The notes under the pieces were generated by a model, which was not told where the DNA came from, searched no databases, and saw only the letters and a program-made list of their open reading frames with translations. A program made the position numbers and the translations under genes. A DNA stretch of 64,000 nucleotides, taken from contig CAKQKE010000005.1 of the NCBI GenBank assembly GCA_934247935.1, positions 65,160 through 129,159 on the forward strand, given 5' to 3'. Position 1 is the first letter of the stretch. The number at the start of each line of letters is the position of its first letter. This stretch comes from an uncultured Clostridia bacterium (GTDB taxonomy: Bacteria > Bacillota > Clostridia > Christensenellales > Borkfalkiaceae). This document shows, piece after piece, positions 16,289 to 25,311 of the stretch.

Positions 16289-18135
16289 TAGTTTTCACCT
16301 CCCGCTTCGCCTATTTTATTTTGAGAATAATATACTTCTTTGTAAATTTCGTTGTTTTCAAGCAACTCTTCGTGCGTACCCAAACCGTCTATCATGCCGT
16401 TTTCCATTACGATTATTTTGTCGCAATTTTCAATGGACGATATTCTTTGAGCAATGATGATTTTTGTCGTATCGGGAATTTCTGTCTTTAACGCGTTTCT
16501 TATAAGCGCATCCGTCCTGGTGTCTACAGCCGAAGTCGAGTCGTCTAAAATAAGTACTTTCGGTTTTTTAAGCAGTGCCCTTGCAATACACAACCTTTGC
16601 TTCTGACCGCCCGAGACGTTTGTTCCGCCTTGCTCGATATGGGTGTTGTATTTGTCGGGGAAACCCTGAATAAACTCGTCCGCTTGCGCAAGACGGCATA
16701 CCCTTTGCACTTCTTCGTCGGTTGCGTTTAAATCTCCCCAACGGATGTTGTCGGCAATAGACCCGCTGAAAAGCACGTTCTTTTGCAAAACTACGGCGAC
16801 GTTGTTTCTTAAAGTGTCCAAATCGTAATTTTTTACGTCGAGACCGCCGACTTTAACGCTGCCTTCTGTCGCGTCGTAAAGCCTTGAAATTAAGTTTATA
16901 AGCGAGGTTTTAGACGAACCCGTGCCGCCGATTATACCCACCGTTTCGCCCGATTTTATGTGCAAATTTATATTTGAAAGCGCGAATTTTTCAGCATTTG
17001 CGCTGTATTTGAAGTTTACGTCGTCGAAATCGACGCTGCCGTCTTTTACTTCGTAAACGGGGTTTTCGGGATTTTGAATATCGCTCTTTTCGTCAAGAAC
17101 TTCGACAATTCTTCTCATCGAGGCAATCGACATGGTAATCATAACGAATATCATCGAAAGCATCATGAAACTCATAAGCGCAGACATCGAATACGAAACG
17201 AGCATTTGCACTTGTGCAACTATGTTTTCGTTGCCTCCGAAAATGCCGACTTTTGCGCAAATGAAAAATATCGCGATTTGCACGGCGTACATACAACCCA
17301 TCATCAACGGATTGTTAAACGCAAGTACTTTTTCCGCTTTTGTAAAGTCGCTTCTTACCCTTTCGGCTGCGGCGTCGAATTTTTGCTTTTCGTAATCTTC
17401 CCTTACGTATGCTTTGACGACTCTCATCGCTTTTACGTTTTCCTGAACGGACTCGTTGAGTGCGTCGTAACGCTTGAATATTTTGTGGAACGTCGGCATT
17501 ACTATCGCCGCAATTACAGCCAAACCAACAATCATTACGGGAACTACAATCAAATACGTGGTCGTAATTTGGTTGAGCGCGCTTCTGCCGATGGATTTGA
17601 ACACCGAAATGGAGAAAGTAAACGAAATTATCATCATCAGCGGCGCGCGTATGCCCATACGTATTATCATCATAAACGAATTTTGTACGTTGGTTACGTC
17701 GGTTGTAAGCCTCGTAACGAGACTCGACGCCGAGAATTTATCGATATTGGCAAACGAGAACTTCTGAACGTTGTAATATAAATCGTGCCTTAAATTGCCG
17801 CCGAAGCCCGCAGCCGCCCTCGCGCAATAAACGCCCGAAAGCGTGCCGAACATTAGCGATATGCCTCCGCACAACAACAAAACAAGCCCGCTCAACGTCA
17901 AATACAGCATATCCGGTTTTGCCGTGCCTACAGTGACTATTTTGTGTCCCAATAGTTTCAGCGTCCACTCCGGCGGCGGATTTGCCCCGCTTAACACCGT
18001 GAGATAATCGAGTATGCAGTAAGACATAAGCGCAGGCACAATCAACTCGAATACAACCTCCCCTATCATAAACAAAGGAGAAAGTATAGTATCCTTTTTA
18101 TATTGCCTTATACTTTTCAATAACTTTTTTATCAT
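16288..18135 (-). CDS. ABC exporter half-transporter, degenerate partner
   Basis: A 615-residue protein with six membrane helices and a nucleotide-binding domain. Walker A is GGTGSSKTS, signature VSGGQKQ, and Walker B VLILDDSTSAVD has Asp instead of the catalytic Glu. The H-loop reads IAQRISS, with Gln for His. These changes are the known hallmarks of the subunit that supplies the degenerate ATP site in heterodimeric exporters, which supports pairing with the next gene. A longer frame to 18159 would begin with TTG overlapping the ribosome site; the ATG at 18135, 10 nt after GGAGGGG, is preferred. Confidence 0.9.
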   Translation of the reverse strand: MIKKLLKSIRQYKKDTILSPLFMIGEVVFELIVPALMSYCILDYLTVLSGANPPPEWTLKLLGHKIVTVGTAKPDMLYLTLSGLVLLLCGGISLMFGTLSGVYCARAAAGFGGNLRHDLYYNVQKFSFANIDKFSASSLVTRLTTDVTNVQNSFMMIIRMGIRAPLMMIISFTFSISVFKSIGRSALNQITTTYLIVVPVMIVGLAVIAAIVMPTFHKIFKRYDALNESVQENVKAMRVVKAYVREDYEKQKFDAAAERVRSDFTKAEKVLAFNNPLMMGCMYAVQIAIFFICAKVGIFGGNENIVAQVQMLVSYSMSALMSFMMLSMIFVMITMSIASMRRIVEVLDEKSDIQNPENPVYEVKDGSVDFDDVNFKYSANAEKFALSNINLHIKSGETVGIIGGTGSSKTSLINLISRLYDATEGSVKVGGLDVKNYDLDTLRNNVAVVLQKNVLFSGSIADNIRWGDLNATDEEVQRVCRLAQADEFIQGFPDKYNTHIEQGGTNVSGGQKQRLCIARALLKKPKVLILDDSTSAVDTRTDALIRNALKTEIPDTTKIIIAQRISSIENCDKIIVMENGMIDGLGTHEELLENNEIYKEVYYSQNKIGEAGGEN

Positions 18136-18273
18136 GGTCGTATAACCCCTCCACGTCAAAGTAAAATTATATATCTATTTTATTTATGTTTGATTTTTAG
18201 TTGATTTTCTCAAACGTTTTGTTTTATATATTAGTTTTTTATATATTCGGTCGGCTTGTTTATAAACGGCTTT

Positions 18274-18687
18274 TTATTCGTTCTCGTCAAACCCGTCGAT
18301 AATTTTTGCCGTAAGATTAAAAAACCGCTCTATTTCGTTTTCAGAAAGGTTTTTTCTTATAAGCGATTCGGTTTTTTCGATTTCGCATTTTGCTTTTTTA
18401 TCCATTTCGACGCCTTTTTGCGTGAGCGATATTTTTTTAAGTCTGCCGTCCTCTTTTGAAACCTCTCTTTTTATATAGCCCTCTTTTTCAAGTTGATTGA
18501 GTGCTTGCGTAGCGGTTGCCGGACGTATGGAAAATTCTTTTTCTATATCTTTTTGATACACGTTTTTAGCGGCGTTTTCCGACAAATAATGCAAAATATA
18601 CCCGCAAGGGCAACTTTGATTTATCATTCTTCTGCGTATTAAATTGCCTATCGCCTTAATTTCCCCCGTAATGGTTTTTTCAGCCAT
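18274..18687 (-). CDS. MarR-family regulator of the ABC exporter operon
   Basis: A 137-residue winged-helix protein. The recognition region is VYQKDIEKEFSIRPATATQALNQLEKEGYIKREVSKEDGRLKKISLTQKG (about 43-92), with the typical DGR wing, flanked by helices for dimerisation. It is the first gene of the operon, 139 nt before the two exporter genes. MarR proteins in this position usually repress their own operon and release DNA on binding a transported toxic compound. A short dyad in the promoter supports autoregulation. Confidence 0.9.
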   Translation of the reverse strand: MAEKTITGEIKAIGNLIRRRMINQSCPCGYILHYLSENAAKNVYQKDIEKEFSIRPATATQALNQLEKEGYIKREVSKEDGRLKKISLTQKGVEMDKKAKCEIEKTESLIRKNLSENEIERFFNLTAKIIDGFDENE

Positions 18688-18711
18688 TTTTCTCTCCGAA
18701 TTTAAAATTTG

Positions 18712-18754
18712 TTAGTTTCCTAAATAATTATAAACAAATCGAAATAATTGTCAA
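18712..18754 (-). promoter_or_regulatory. Promoter and candidate MarR operator
   Basis: On the minus strand -35 TTGACA (18749-18754) and -10 TATAAT (18727-18732) are 16 bp apart. The dyad TTAGtttcCTAA (18712-18723) covers the expected transcription start. Confidence 0.65.
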
Positions 18755-18945
18755 TAATTTTTTTGTCGTTTTTTTAATTTTCATTTATTTATCAAATTCG
18801 GCATTTTTGCGACAAATTTCATTCATTTGCACTCTTGCGGATTTTATTGAAAACTTCTTTTAAAAATCCGCAAAAATAAAGGCGTTTTCCGTTTAATATA
18901 TAATGATATAAACGACATCGGAAAATATTATATATAGAAATTAAT

Positions 18946-18967
18946 GCCCCGCCTGAAAAGGCGGGGC
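18946..18967 (-). terminator. Hairpin terminator after aspS
   Basis: A perfect 8-bp GC stem GCCCCGCC/GGCGGGGC with a 6-nt loop, directly after the gene. The T-run on the minus strand is weak. Confidence 0.7.
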
Positions 18968-18976
18968 AAAAACAAA

Positions 18977-20785
18977 TTATTCTTTTGTGATTTCAAGGTA
19001 TAATTCTTTAAGTTGCTTGTCATCGACGGTGTTTGGCGCGTCGCACATAAGGTCGGAAGCCGTTTGTACCTTGGGGAATGCGATTACGTCTTTAATAGAA
19101 TCGGTCCTGGTAAGAAGCATTGTCAATCTGTCGAGACCGAAAGCAAGTCCGCCGTGCGGAGGCGTGCCGTAATTGAACGCCCTTACAAACCAGCCGAATT
19201 TCTTTTCGATTGCTTCGTCCGTAAAGCCGAGAACCTTAAACATTTTCTCCTGTACTTTTCTGTCGTGAATACGTATAGAACCGCCGCCCGACTCTTGTCC
19301 GTTGATTACAAGGTCGTATGCCTTTGCCCTTGCCTCGACGGGATTAGTGTCGATAAGCGCGATATCTTCGTCCATGGGCGCGGTAAACGGATGGTGAACA
19401 GCCATTAATCTGTTTTCTTCTTCGCTGTACTCGAACATCGGGAATTCGGTTACCCACAAAATGTCGTAACTGTTTTTATCCACGAGCGAGAATTTATCAG
19501 CCAAATGCAATCTGAGACCGCCGAGCGTGTTGAATACGACGTAGTCTTTATCCGCCGCGAAGAAAAGAATATCTCCCTCTTCAAAATCCATTCTATTCTG
19601 AATATTTTTAATATCGTCTTCCGACAAGAATTTAAGGAAAGATGCCTTAATAGGTTCGCCTTGCGGGTGACTCATCCAGCACAAACCCTTTGCGCCGAAA
19701 GTTTTTGCAAGTTCTACCAAAGCGTCGACTTCCTTTCTGGAAAGTTTGCTTGCAAGCCCCTTTGCGTTGATTGCCCTTACGCTGCCCTTTACCATGCCGT
19801 CGGCAATGTTGATTGCAAGCGCGTCGGTAAACACCTTGAAAGTGCTGTTTGCAAACAAGTCGGAGCAATCCACGATTTTCATTCCGAAACGAGTGTCGGG
19901 TTTGTCGCTGCCGTAAGATGTCATGGCTTCTTTATAAGTCATGGTGCGGAAATGACCTTCGCCGAGGTCGAGACCAATCGTCTCTTTGAAAATATCTTTA
20001 ATAAGACCCTCGATAGGATAAGTTACGTCTTCTATTTTTTCGACAAAACTCATTTCGATATCTATTTGAGTAAATTCGGGTTGACGGTTCGCCCTCAAGT
20101 CCTCGTCTCTGAAACATTTGGTGATTTGGTAATATCTGTCATAGCCCGCAATCATCAAAAGTTGTTTATAAAGTTGCGGCGATTGAGGAAGGGCGTAAAA
20201 ACAGCCCTCGTGTACTCTCGACGGAACGAGATAATCTCTTGCGCCCTCGGGAGTGGAACGACCAAGCATCGGCGTTTCTATCTCCATAAAGCCGTTGTTG
20301 TCGAGATAATTTCTCGTTGCCTTTGCGATTTTAGAACGAACGATGAGTTTGTTTTGCAAAGACGGTCTTCTGAGGTCGAGATATCTGTATTTGAGACGAA
20401 GAGTCTCGTTTACGTTCAAGTTGTCGATTATTTCAAAAGGCGTGGTGTCCGCTTCGTTTAAAATGCGGAGATCTTCCGCTATGATTTCGACGTCGCCCGT
20501 TTCGATTTTGTTTGTTTTGGATTGTCTTTCCCTTACTTTGCCCTTTACCGCAAGCACGTATTCCGAGCGTATGCTTTCGGCCTTTTCAAACACTTCGGGA
20601 TATTCGCTTTGGTCGAACACGACTTGCACAAGACCCGTTCTGTCCCTTAAATCGACGAATATAAGACTGCCGAGATTTCTTCTTCTCTGCGTCCAACCCA
20701 TTACGACCACTTCGTCGCCTACGTTGTCGATACGGAACGTGCCACACATTGCGGTTCTTTTTAAATTGCCCATCAACTCTGCCAT
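18977..20785 (-). CDS. aspS: Aspartyl-tRNA synthetase
   Basis: A 602-residue class IIb synthetase. The N-terminal OB-fold binds the anticodon (VVMGWTQRRRNLGSLIFVDLRDRTGLVQVVF). Class II motif 2 is seen as CFRDEDLRANRQPEFTQIDIEMSF, and motif 3 as GLAFGLDRLTMLLT near the C-terminus. The bacterial GAD insertion lies between them (about 285-420). It charges tRNA with aspartate. The usual partner hisS is not adjacent; the gene stands alone with its own promoter and terminator. The ATG follows CGGAGA. Confidence 0.97.
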   Translation of the reverse strand: MAELMGNLKRTAMCGTFRIDNVGDEVVVMGWTQRRRNLGSLIFVDLRDRTGLVQVVFDQSEYPEVFEKAESIRSEYVLAVKGKVRERQSKTNKIETGDVEIIAEDLRILNEADTTPFEIIDNLNVNETLRLKYRYLDLRRPSLQNKLIVRSKIAKATRNYLDNNGFMEIETPMLGRSTPEGARDYLVPSRVHEGCFYALPQSPQLYKQLLMIAGYDRYYQITKCFRDEDLRANRQPEFTQIDIEMSFVEKIEDVTYPIEGLIKDIFKETIGLDLGEGHFRTMTYKEAMTSYGSDKPDTRFGMKIVDCSDLFANSTFKVFTDALAINIADGMVKGSVRAINAKGLASKLSRKEVDALVELAKTFGAKGLCWMSHPQGEPIKASFLKFLSEDDIKNIQNRMDFEEGDILFFAADKDYVVFNTLGGLRLHLADKFSLVDKNSYDILWVTEFPMFEYSEEENRLMAVHHPFTAPMDEDIALIDTNPVEARAKAYDLVINGQESGGGSIRIHDRKVQEKMFKVLGFTDEAIEKKFGWFVRAFNYGTPPHGGLAFGLDRLTMLLTRTDSIKDVIAFPKVQTASDLMCDAPNTVDDKQLKELYLEITKE

Positions 20786-20839
20786 ATTATTCTCCGTTTT
20801 CGCTTGTTTTAAAAGCGAAATAATTAATATTCTCGTTAT

Positions 20840-20868
20840 ATTTTAAACCATATTATAAAACTTGTCAA
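20840..20868 (-). promoter_or_regulatory. Promoter of aspS
   Basis: On the minus strand TTGACA (20863-20868), a 17-bp spacer and TAAAAT (20840-20845). I see no T-box elements in the short leader. Confidence 0.7.
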
Positions 20869-20984
20869 TTATTTTATAAATAAGTAGATATTTTCTGACA
20901 ATAAGTTGAATATTTGCTTGCGGAAATTTCGTTTACGGTAAAAATTTTCATTGATTGAAAAACGGAGTTTTCAGGCGCGGTAAA

Positions 20985-21011
20985 GCCTGCCGGCTATAAA
21001 AGCCGACAGGC
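20985..21011 (-). terminator. Terminator of the phage-like gene pair
   Basis: A 10-nt inverted repeat GCCTGCCGGC/GCCGACAGGC with a 7-nt loop. The single irregular pair is G-U in minus-strand RNA. Confidence 0.65.
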
Positions 21012-21066
21012 AAATATTTTTCTGACAAATATATGTTGACGAATAAAAATAAAATTAATCGCTCGG

Positions 21067-22512
21067 TTAGTTGTTGCTTTTACAATACAGCGACATATAA
21101 AACGTATACGGTTGATTGTCGGTTATAAACTGAAAACAGTTGTACCCTTTAAACGGGACTATCGTCGCCGAAGCCGCCGCGCTTTCAACAGGAGCAGAAT
21201 AAATATACCCGTCGGTATTCTGAGAGATATTTACCGTGCGTTTAGTCTCTAAATCAGGGCTTATTACTCTGCTTATTTTATATTCGGTAACGTTAAATTC
21301 GTCTCGGTTTTTACCTATGCTGCGCAATCTGTCTTCCATATATATTTTATAATCTTTCACGTACGGTTTTTCATATACGGGCGAGGCGTTTTCGTCCGTT
21401 TCTATCTGAATATCCCTGATTTTTACGTCGTTTGTGCAGTTGTATATAACTATGGTGTAAAACCCGTTTTCCATTACCGAAAAAGTCTTTGTGTGCATTT
21501 TGTATCCGCTTGAATAATTGCAATCGAAAAAATCGATTTCACCGCCCGTTATTCCACTGCCCGTAAAATTGCCCCAATCGCCGAGATTGTCTGACGAGTA
21601 CTTTCTTATGCCGACGCGGATTTTTCCGTAAGCGGTACTGCGCTTATTTGTAATATTTACCTTTAAACTCAACGTATAAGTTTTTGTGGAAAGCAAATAC
21701 ATAGGACCGTTGAATTCGTCGCCTTTGAAATACACGCTGCCCGAAGTTTCGTCTTGTCCGTCGGGGGCGGCGGCACTGCCCGTTATCGTTATTACGCCGT
21801 CGCTACTTTCGCTGTAAGTACAAGCGGAACAAGTTTCGTCCGTAACGTGCTTATCGGCGATAATATTTCTGCCCGAAATGCGCAATCTCGCATAATAACC
21901 GAATTTTTCATACGAAGTAGGGACTTTACCCTCTTCCCACATAAGTTTTTTAATCGTTATGCTGTCGCCTGCTGCGCCCGAGGCTCTCACCGTGACGACG
22001 GTATGTTCGGTGTTGCCAGAATTTGTGCAAACTTTATATTGTTGAGTAAGCATATTGAAAACGTCGTTGTTTGAACTATGCGATTTGTCGGCAAAGTTAT
22101 TGACGGTTATCCATGCTTTCGTGATGCCGGCGGATTTTATTAGTTCTTCGTACCAGATGCAGGTTTTTTTATTGCTCGGACAATTATATATCGTAAATGC
22201 CACCGTGCCCGAAGCAGCCGTCAACGCAAACTTAAAATTGTCGCCGATTTTTTCAAACGTCATGCCGTTTTCGGTATAAAACATTGTGTCCAAAAAATTT
22301 TTCGTGTGATAACCGAAACACAAAATCGGCGAAGGATATTCTTCGGTGGGCGTATGCTTTATTGTGCTTTTGCCGTATATTTTCAAGGTTTTTACAGGCA
22401 TCGGCATACAGTTGGACAATATACACGAACCGCCGCTGTAAGTTGCGGTAGATACGTAAGCGTCCTTAATCGGATTTTTATTGCCGAATCTGTGCGATAA
22501 TAGTTTTTTCAT
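21067..22512 (-). CDS. Phage tail-fibre-like protein, orphan
   Basis: A 481-residue protein from the ATG at 22512, which follows GGGAGG; the longer frame to 22638 runs into the preceding gene and is rejected. It has no signal peptide. It contains two repeated beta-sandwich blocks, each ending in a phrase like KLMWEEGKVPTSYEKFG or QIETDENASPVYEKPY, which is typical of phage minor tail or carbohydrate-binding fibre proteins. It is cotranscribed 14 nt after the BppU-like gene. No other phage gene is nearby. The function is unknown: it could be a remnant, part of a tail-like particle, or an exapted binding protein. Confidence 0.6.
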   Translation of the reverse strand: MKKLLSHRFGNKNPIKDAYVSTATYSGGSCILSNCMPMPVKTLKIYGKSTIKHTPTEEYPSPILCFGYHTKNFLDTMFYTENGMTFEKIGDNFKFALTAASGTVAFTIYNCPSNKKTCIWYEELIKSAGITKAWITVNNFADKSHSSNNDVFNMLTQQYKVCTNSGNTEHTVVTVRASGAAGDSITIKKLMWEEGKVPTSYEKFGYYARLRISGRNIIADKHVTDETCSACTYSESSDGVITITGSAAAPDGQDETSGSVYFKGDEFNGPMYLLSTKTYTLSLKVNITNKRSTAYGKIRVGIRKYSSDNLGDWGNFTGSGITGGEIDFFDCNYSSGYKMHTKTFSVMENGFYTIVIYNCTNDVKIRDIQIETDENASPVYEKPYVKDYKIYMEDRLRSIGKNRDEFNVTEYKISRVISPDLETKRTVNISQNTDGYIYSAPVESAAASATIVPFKGYNCFQFITDNQPYTFYMSLYCKSNN

Positions 22513-22526
22513 TTCCGCCTCCCTGA

Positions 22527-23399
22527 TTACACTCTCCTGACGACGGCAGAACACGTCGTACCGTAAAACAAAAACGAAATTTCGTAAGTGCTTTGCGCGC
22601 CCGGCGTAAACGTGGTGGTTACCTCGTCTCCGCTCCATGTGATTCCGCTTTCTATCGTGATTGCGGGTTGAGTGTCGGTGGTTTTGACGATAAGTGCCTT
22701 ATAGGTCCCTTTATTGTATGCCGACGGCGTTGCGATTTTAAGTTTTTTACCGCTGAAAAGCGTCATATCGAAATAAGTTACGTCTTTTGCGGTCGCGCAA
22801 TCGTACACGAATACGCTGCTGCCGTCTATCGACGAAAAATCGCCCGACGCTACCTCTTTATAAGAAGTTTTGTCTTCTTTGGTGTATAGTATGGAATTTA
22901 CTTCCTCAGTTACGTTTTCGACGACGTCTTGCTGCAACGCTTGTTTTTTTTGTTCGAGTTTTGTCTGACAATCTTCAATCGCCTGGTTGTATTGAGCGAC
23001 GAGTTGCTCGTAAACCGTGGGCGTAAGTTCGGTTTCTGCCTGAGCAAAACCCGATACAGACTCGTTGATTTTAAGCGTAAACGGCTCGGTAATATAAATC
23101 ACGCTGCCTGCGGCGTTTTCAAATGAAATTTGCATGCAAACGTTGCCGTTTAATCTCGTTAAAACGCCGTTGACGGGAATTTTAACCATTGATTTTTGAT
23201 TTTTAACGACCTTTGTAAGTTGAATTTTATCTTCGTATCCGTCCCTGCATCTCACCCTTAAATACACTTTAAGCGCGCTTAAATCGGTGTCGTTGTGACT
23301 CGACGGAGCGTCTACGTAAATATCGTCTACCCCGCACTCGCCTTGCATTACGCTGTCTTGAAAAAGTACTACTTTTTTATCTTTGATAAAACCTTCCAA
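22527..23399 (-). CDS. BppU-like phage baseplate protein, orphan
   Basis: A 290-residue protein. Residues 1-105 form an Ig-like N-terminal domain resembling phage baseplate upper protein BppU (ALKVYLRVRCRDGYEDKIQ, GNVCMQISFENAAGSVIYITEPFTLKI). Residues 120-175 form a coiled coil (YEQLVAQYNQAIEDCQTKLEQ), followed by a C-terminal beta-rich domain. This is the usual layout of a trimeric baseplate or fibre adaptor. The start is TTG, supported by a strong AGGAGGG 7 nt upstream. It is the first gene of a two-gene unit placed among housekeeping genes. Confidence 0.62.
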   Translation of the reverse strand: MEGFIKDKKVVLFQDSVMQGECGVDDIYVDAPSSHNDTDLSALKVYLRVRCRDGYEDKIQLTKVVKNQKSMVKIPVNGVLTRLNGNVCMQISFENAAGSVIYITEPFTLKINESVSGFAQAETELTPTVYEQLVAQYNQAIEDCQTKLEQKKQALQQDVVENVTEEVNSILYTKEDKTSYKEVASGDFSSIDGSSVFVYDCATAKDVTYFDMTLFSGKKLKIATPSAYNKGTYKALIVKTTDTQPAITIESGITWSGDEVTTTFTPGAQSTYEISFLFYGTTCSAVVRRV

Positions 23400-23641
23400 T
23401 TATTTCCCTCCTTTTATCAGTCCCCGTATAAATTGTACTATAACGATTAATTTTTTCAATATTTATATGACATTTTTTATTAAAATCATTCCTTTAAATT
23501 TCGGTGTCGTAATTGCGTCGGGATATGTCGTAGATTGTTGTATTTTTTAATATTGCCGTGAGTTGTCGTGTTTTGAGTACATTATAGGAAAATTTTAATT
23601 CACTTTAATTTACGTTAGCGGTAAATATTGACACAAAAAAA
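23400..23641. other. Intergenic region upstream of the phage-like pair
   Basis: AT-rich sequence without a convincing gene. No integrase, attachment site or tRNA fragment is visible to explain arrival of the phage-like pair. Confidence 0.4.
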
Positions 23642-23672
23642 CAACTTTAAAGCGAATTCTGCCTTAAAGTTG
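23642..23672 (-). terminator. Terminator of the nucleosidase gene
   Basis: CAACTTTAA (23642-23650) pairs with TTAAAGTTG (23664-23672), followed by seven T on the minus strand. Confidence 0.75.
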
Positions 23673-23827
23673 CCTTAATTTATATAAATTTTTTTGATTT
23701 TTCGTTGTGACGTCTTTTAATTTCGTTTACAAAAAAGTATGGCGTTTTTATTTCGTTTTTACGGTTTTGTTCTGGCTGCGTTTTATAAATTTTCGGTTTA
23801 ATAAAAATTTGGAATATTTCTTATATT

Positions 23828-24514
23828 TTACAACTTTTCGATTATATTTTTTACAAGAGAAACGTATACTTTGACAGCCGCTTTTACGTTTGTCAGATAA
23901 TCGTCTGCGCCGCCCTTTCCGTCGGAAACTGCCTTTAAAACAAGCAACGGCACGCCCGCGTTTTCACACACTACCGCAATGCCGGCGCACTCCATATCGC
24001 ACACCTCGGCGGAAAAGTTTTTATTTAAACGTTTTTTAGTTTCGCTGTCGGCTATAAATTTGTCGGCCGAAGCGCAAACGACAGACTTTAAATCGGGCGA
24101 AATTTGTTTGATAAAATCGTCAAAACGGTCGATTTTTATAATCGGGGTCTCATGTTCGGGATATACGCCCACAGGCACGCCGTCGATTTGAGATAAATCG
24201 AAATCGTAATGAACTACTCCGTTTACGACGACTACGCTGCAGATTTCTCTGCTGTCTGTAAGTGCGCCGCAAACGCCGAAATTAAGCACCGCGTCGACGC
24301 CGTATTTGCCGATAAGTACGGCTGTTGCGCCCGCCGCGCAAATTTCGCCGACGCCCGACTCGGTAATGTACAACTGCTTATTGCCGGCATTGTATATTTT
24401 TATTGTATAGCCGCATACTTTTTCTTCTTTTTCCATGTCCGAAAATGCGCCGATAATGGGCATAATTTCCTTGTTCATGGCGACAACCATGCCTATTTTT
24501 TGTATTTTGTTCAT
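23828..24514 (-). CDS. mtnN: 5'-methylthioadenosine/S-adenosylhomocysteine nucleosidase
   Basis: A 228-residue protein with the full family pattern: AMNKEI near residue 14 (catalytic Glu), ITESGVGEICAAGATAVLI, VLNFGVCGAL, DMECAGIA (the second Glu), and AVSDGKGG with the catalytic Asp. It cleaves adenine from MTA and SAH, clearing the by-products of methylation and polyamine synthesis and of quorum signal synthesis where LuxS exists. No luxS is in the window. Its start lies only 30 bp from a divergent hydrolase gene. Confidence 0.92.
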   Translation of the reverse strand: MNKIQKIGMVVAMNKEIMPIIGAFSDMEKEEKVCGYTIKIYNAGNKQLYITESGVGEICAAGATAVLIGKYGVDAVLNFGVCGALTDSREICSVVVVNGVVHYDFDLSQIDGVPVGVYPEHETPIIKIDRFDDFIKQISPDLKSVVCASADKFIADSETKKRLNKNFSAEVCDMECAGIAVVCENAGVPLLVLKAVSDGKGGADDYLTNVKAAVKVYVSLVKNIIEKL

Positions 24515-24544
24515 AAATTTCCTCTGAAATGTGTAAGTTTTAAT

Positions 24545-25270
24545 ATGAATGCTTTGGTATTAAACGACAGTAAGTACGCTTATAATTATTGCAGAATTTT
24601 ATCGCTTTTCGGCATAAACGCCGACGTAAGAAATCGACCGGAATCACCGCAAAATTACGACTTTTTGTTGCTGTGCGGCGGAGGAGACGTAAACCCCGCG
24701 TTTTATTCCGGCGCACCATACCCGTGCAACAACACAGACACGGAAAGAGACGTAACGGAATTGTCTTTGATTGAACAGTTTGTTTGTCAAGGCAAAAGAA
24801 TAATAGGTATTTGCCGAGGATTGCAAGTGCTTAACGTGTATTTCGGCGGTACGCTTGAAAACATACCCTCTCCCCGCGATTTAAGCGGTGCTTTTGAAGA
24901 CAAATCCGCCGCGATAAATAGCGATTTTGGCGGCGATTTCAGAACAAATTATCTGCAAAAAAACTTATTTGCGGGCGTTTTTCATGCGCAAATTAACGGA
25001 AAAGACGCAAAACACGAGGCGCATACTTCGCCGATGTTTTGCGACAAATTCGATAAAACGATAATTGTAAATTCCGCACATATTCAGCGCATAAAAGTGC
25101 TTGCGGAAAATTTTATCCCCGTTTTTACAGCGTCGGACGGGACAATCGAAGGTATCGCAAGCAAAAACCTGCCTATCGTAGCCTTTCAGTTTCACCCCGA
25201 ACGCATGCTTGAAAATTTTTCGTTAAGCGGAAAAGAAGTGTTTTCGTTTGCCTTGAACTATATTCCTTAA
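24545..25270 (+). CDS. Class I glutamine amidotransferase-like hydrolase (peptidase C26)
   Basis: A 241-residue protein. LLLCGGGDVNPAFY near residue 40, the nucleophile elbow GICRGLQ (Cys) near 90, and FQFHPER with the catalytic His near 220 place it in the gamma-glutamyl-gamma-aminobutyrate hydrolase (PuuD-like) group. Members hydrolyse gamma-glutamyl amides. The annotated frame opens far upstream at 24209 through antisense mtnN, but the ATG at 24545 begins the conserved domain. The ribosome site is weak. It converges on rho, with a 41-nt gap. Confidence 0.8.
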   Translation: MNALVLNDSKYAYNYCRILSLFGINADVRNRPESPQNYDFLLLCGGGDVNPAFYSGAPYPCNNTDTERDVTELSLIEQFVCQGKRIIGICRGLQVLNVYFGGTLENIPSPRDLSGAFEDKSAAINSDFGGDFRTNYLQKNLFAGVFHAQINGKDAKHEAHTSPMFCDKFDKTIIVNSAHIQRIKVLAENFIPVFTASDGTIEGIASKNLPIVAFQFHPERMLENFSLSGKEVFSFALNYIP

Positions 25271-25311
25271 ACAATGCGATAAAATCTGATTAAAATACGT
25301 TTAAATGCTAA

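Noticed and set aside
17074..17781. 235-codon plus-strand open frame
   Set aside because: Antisense to the ABC exporter; the His/Arg/Tyr-rich translation is typical of a complementary-strand shadow.
19505..20461. 318-codon plus-strand open frame
   Set aside because: Antisense to aspS, which is unambiguous; the composition is not protein-like.
20786..20870. T-box leader for aspS
   Set aside because: The leader is under about 60 nt with no specifier loop or antiterminator motif.
21067..23399. Prophage
   Set aside because: Only two tail-type genes are present, with no integrase, terminase, capsid or lysis genes. It is called an orphan pair instead.
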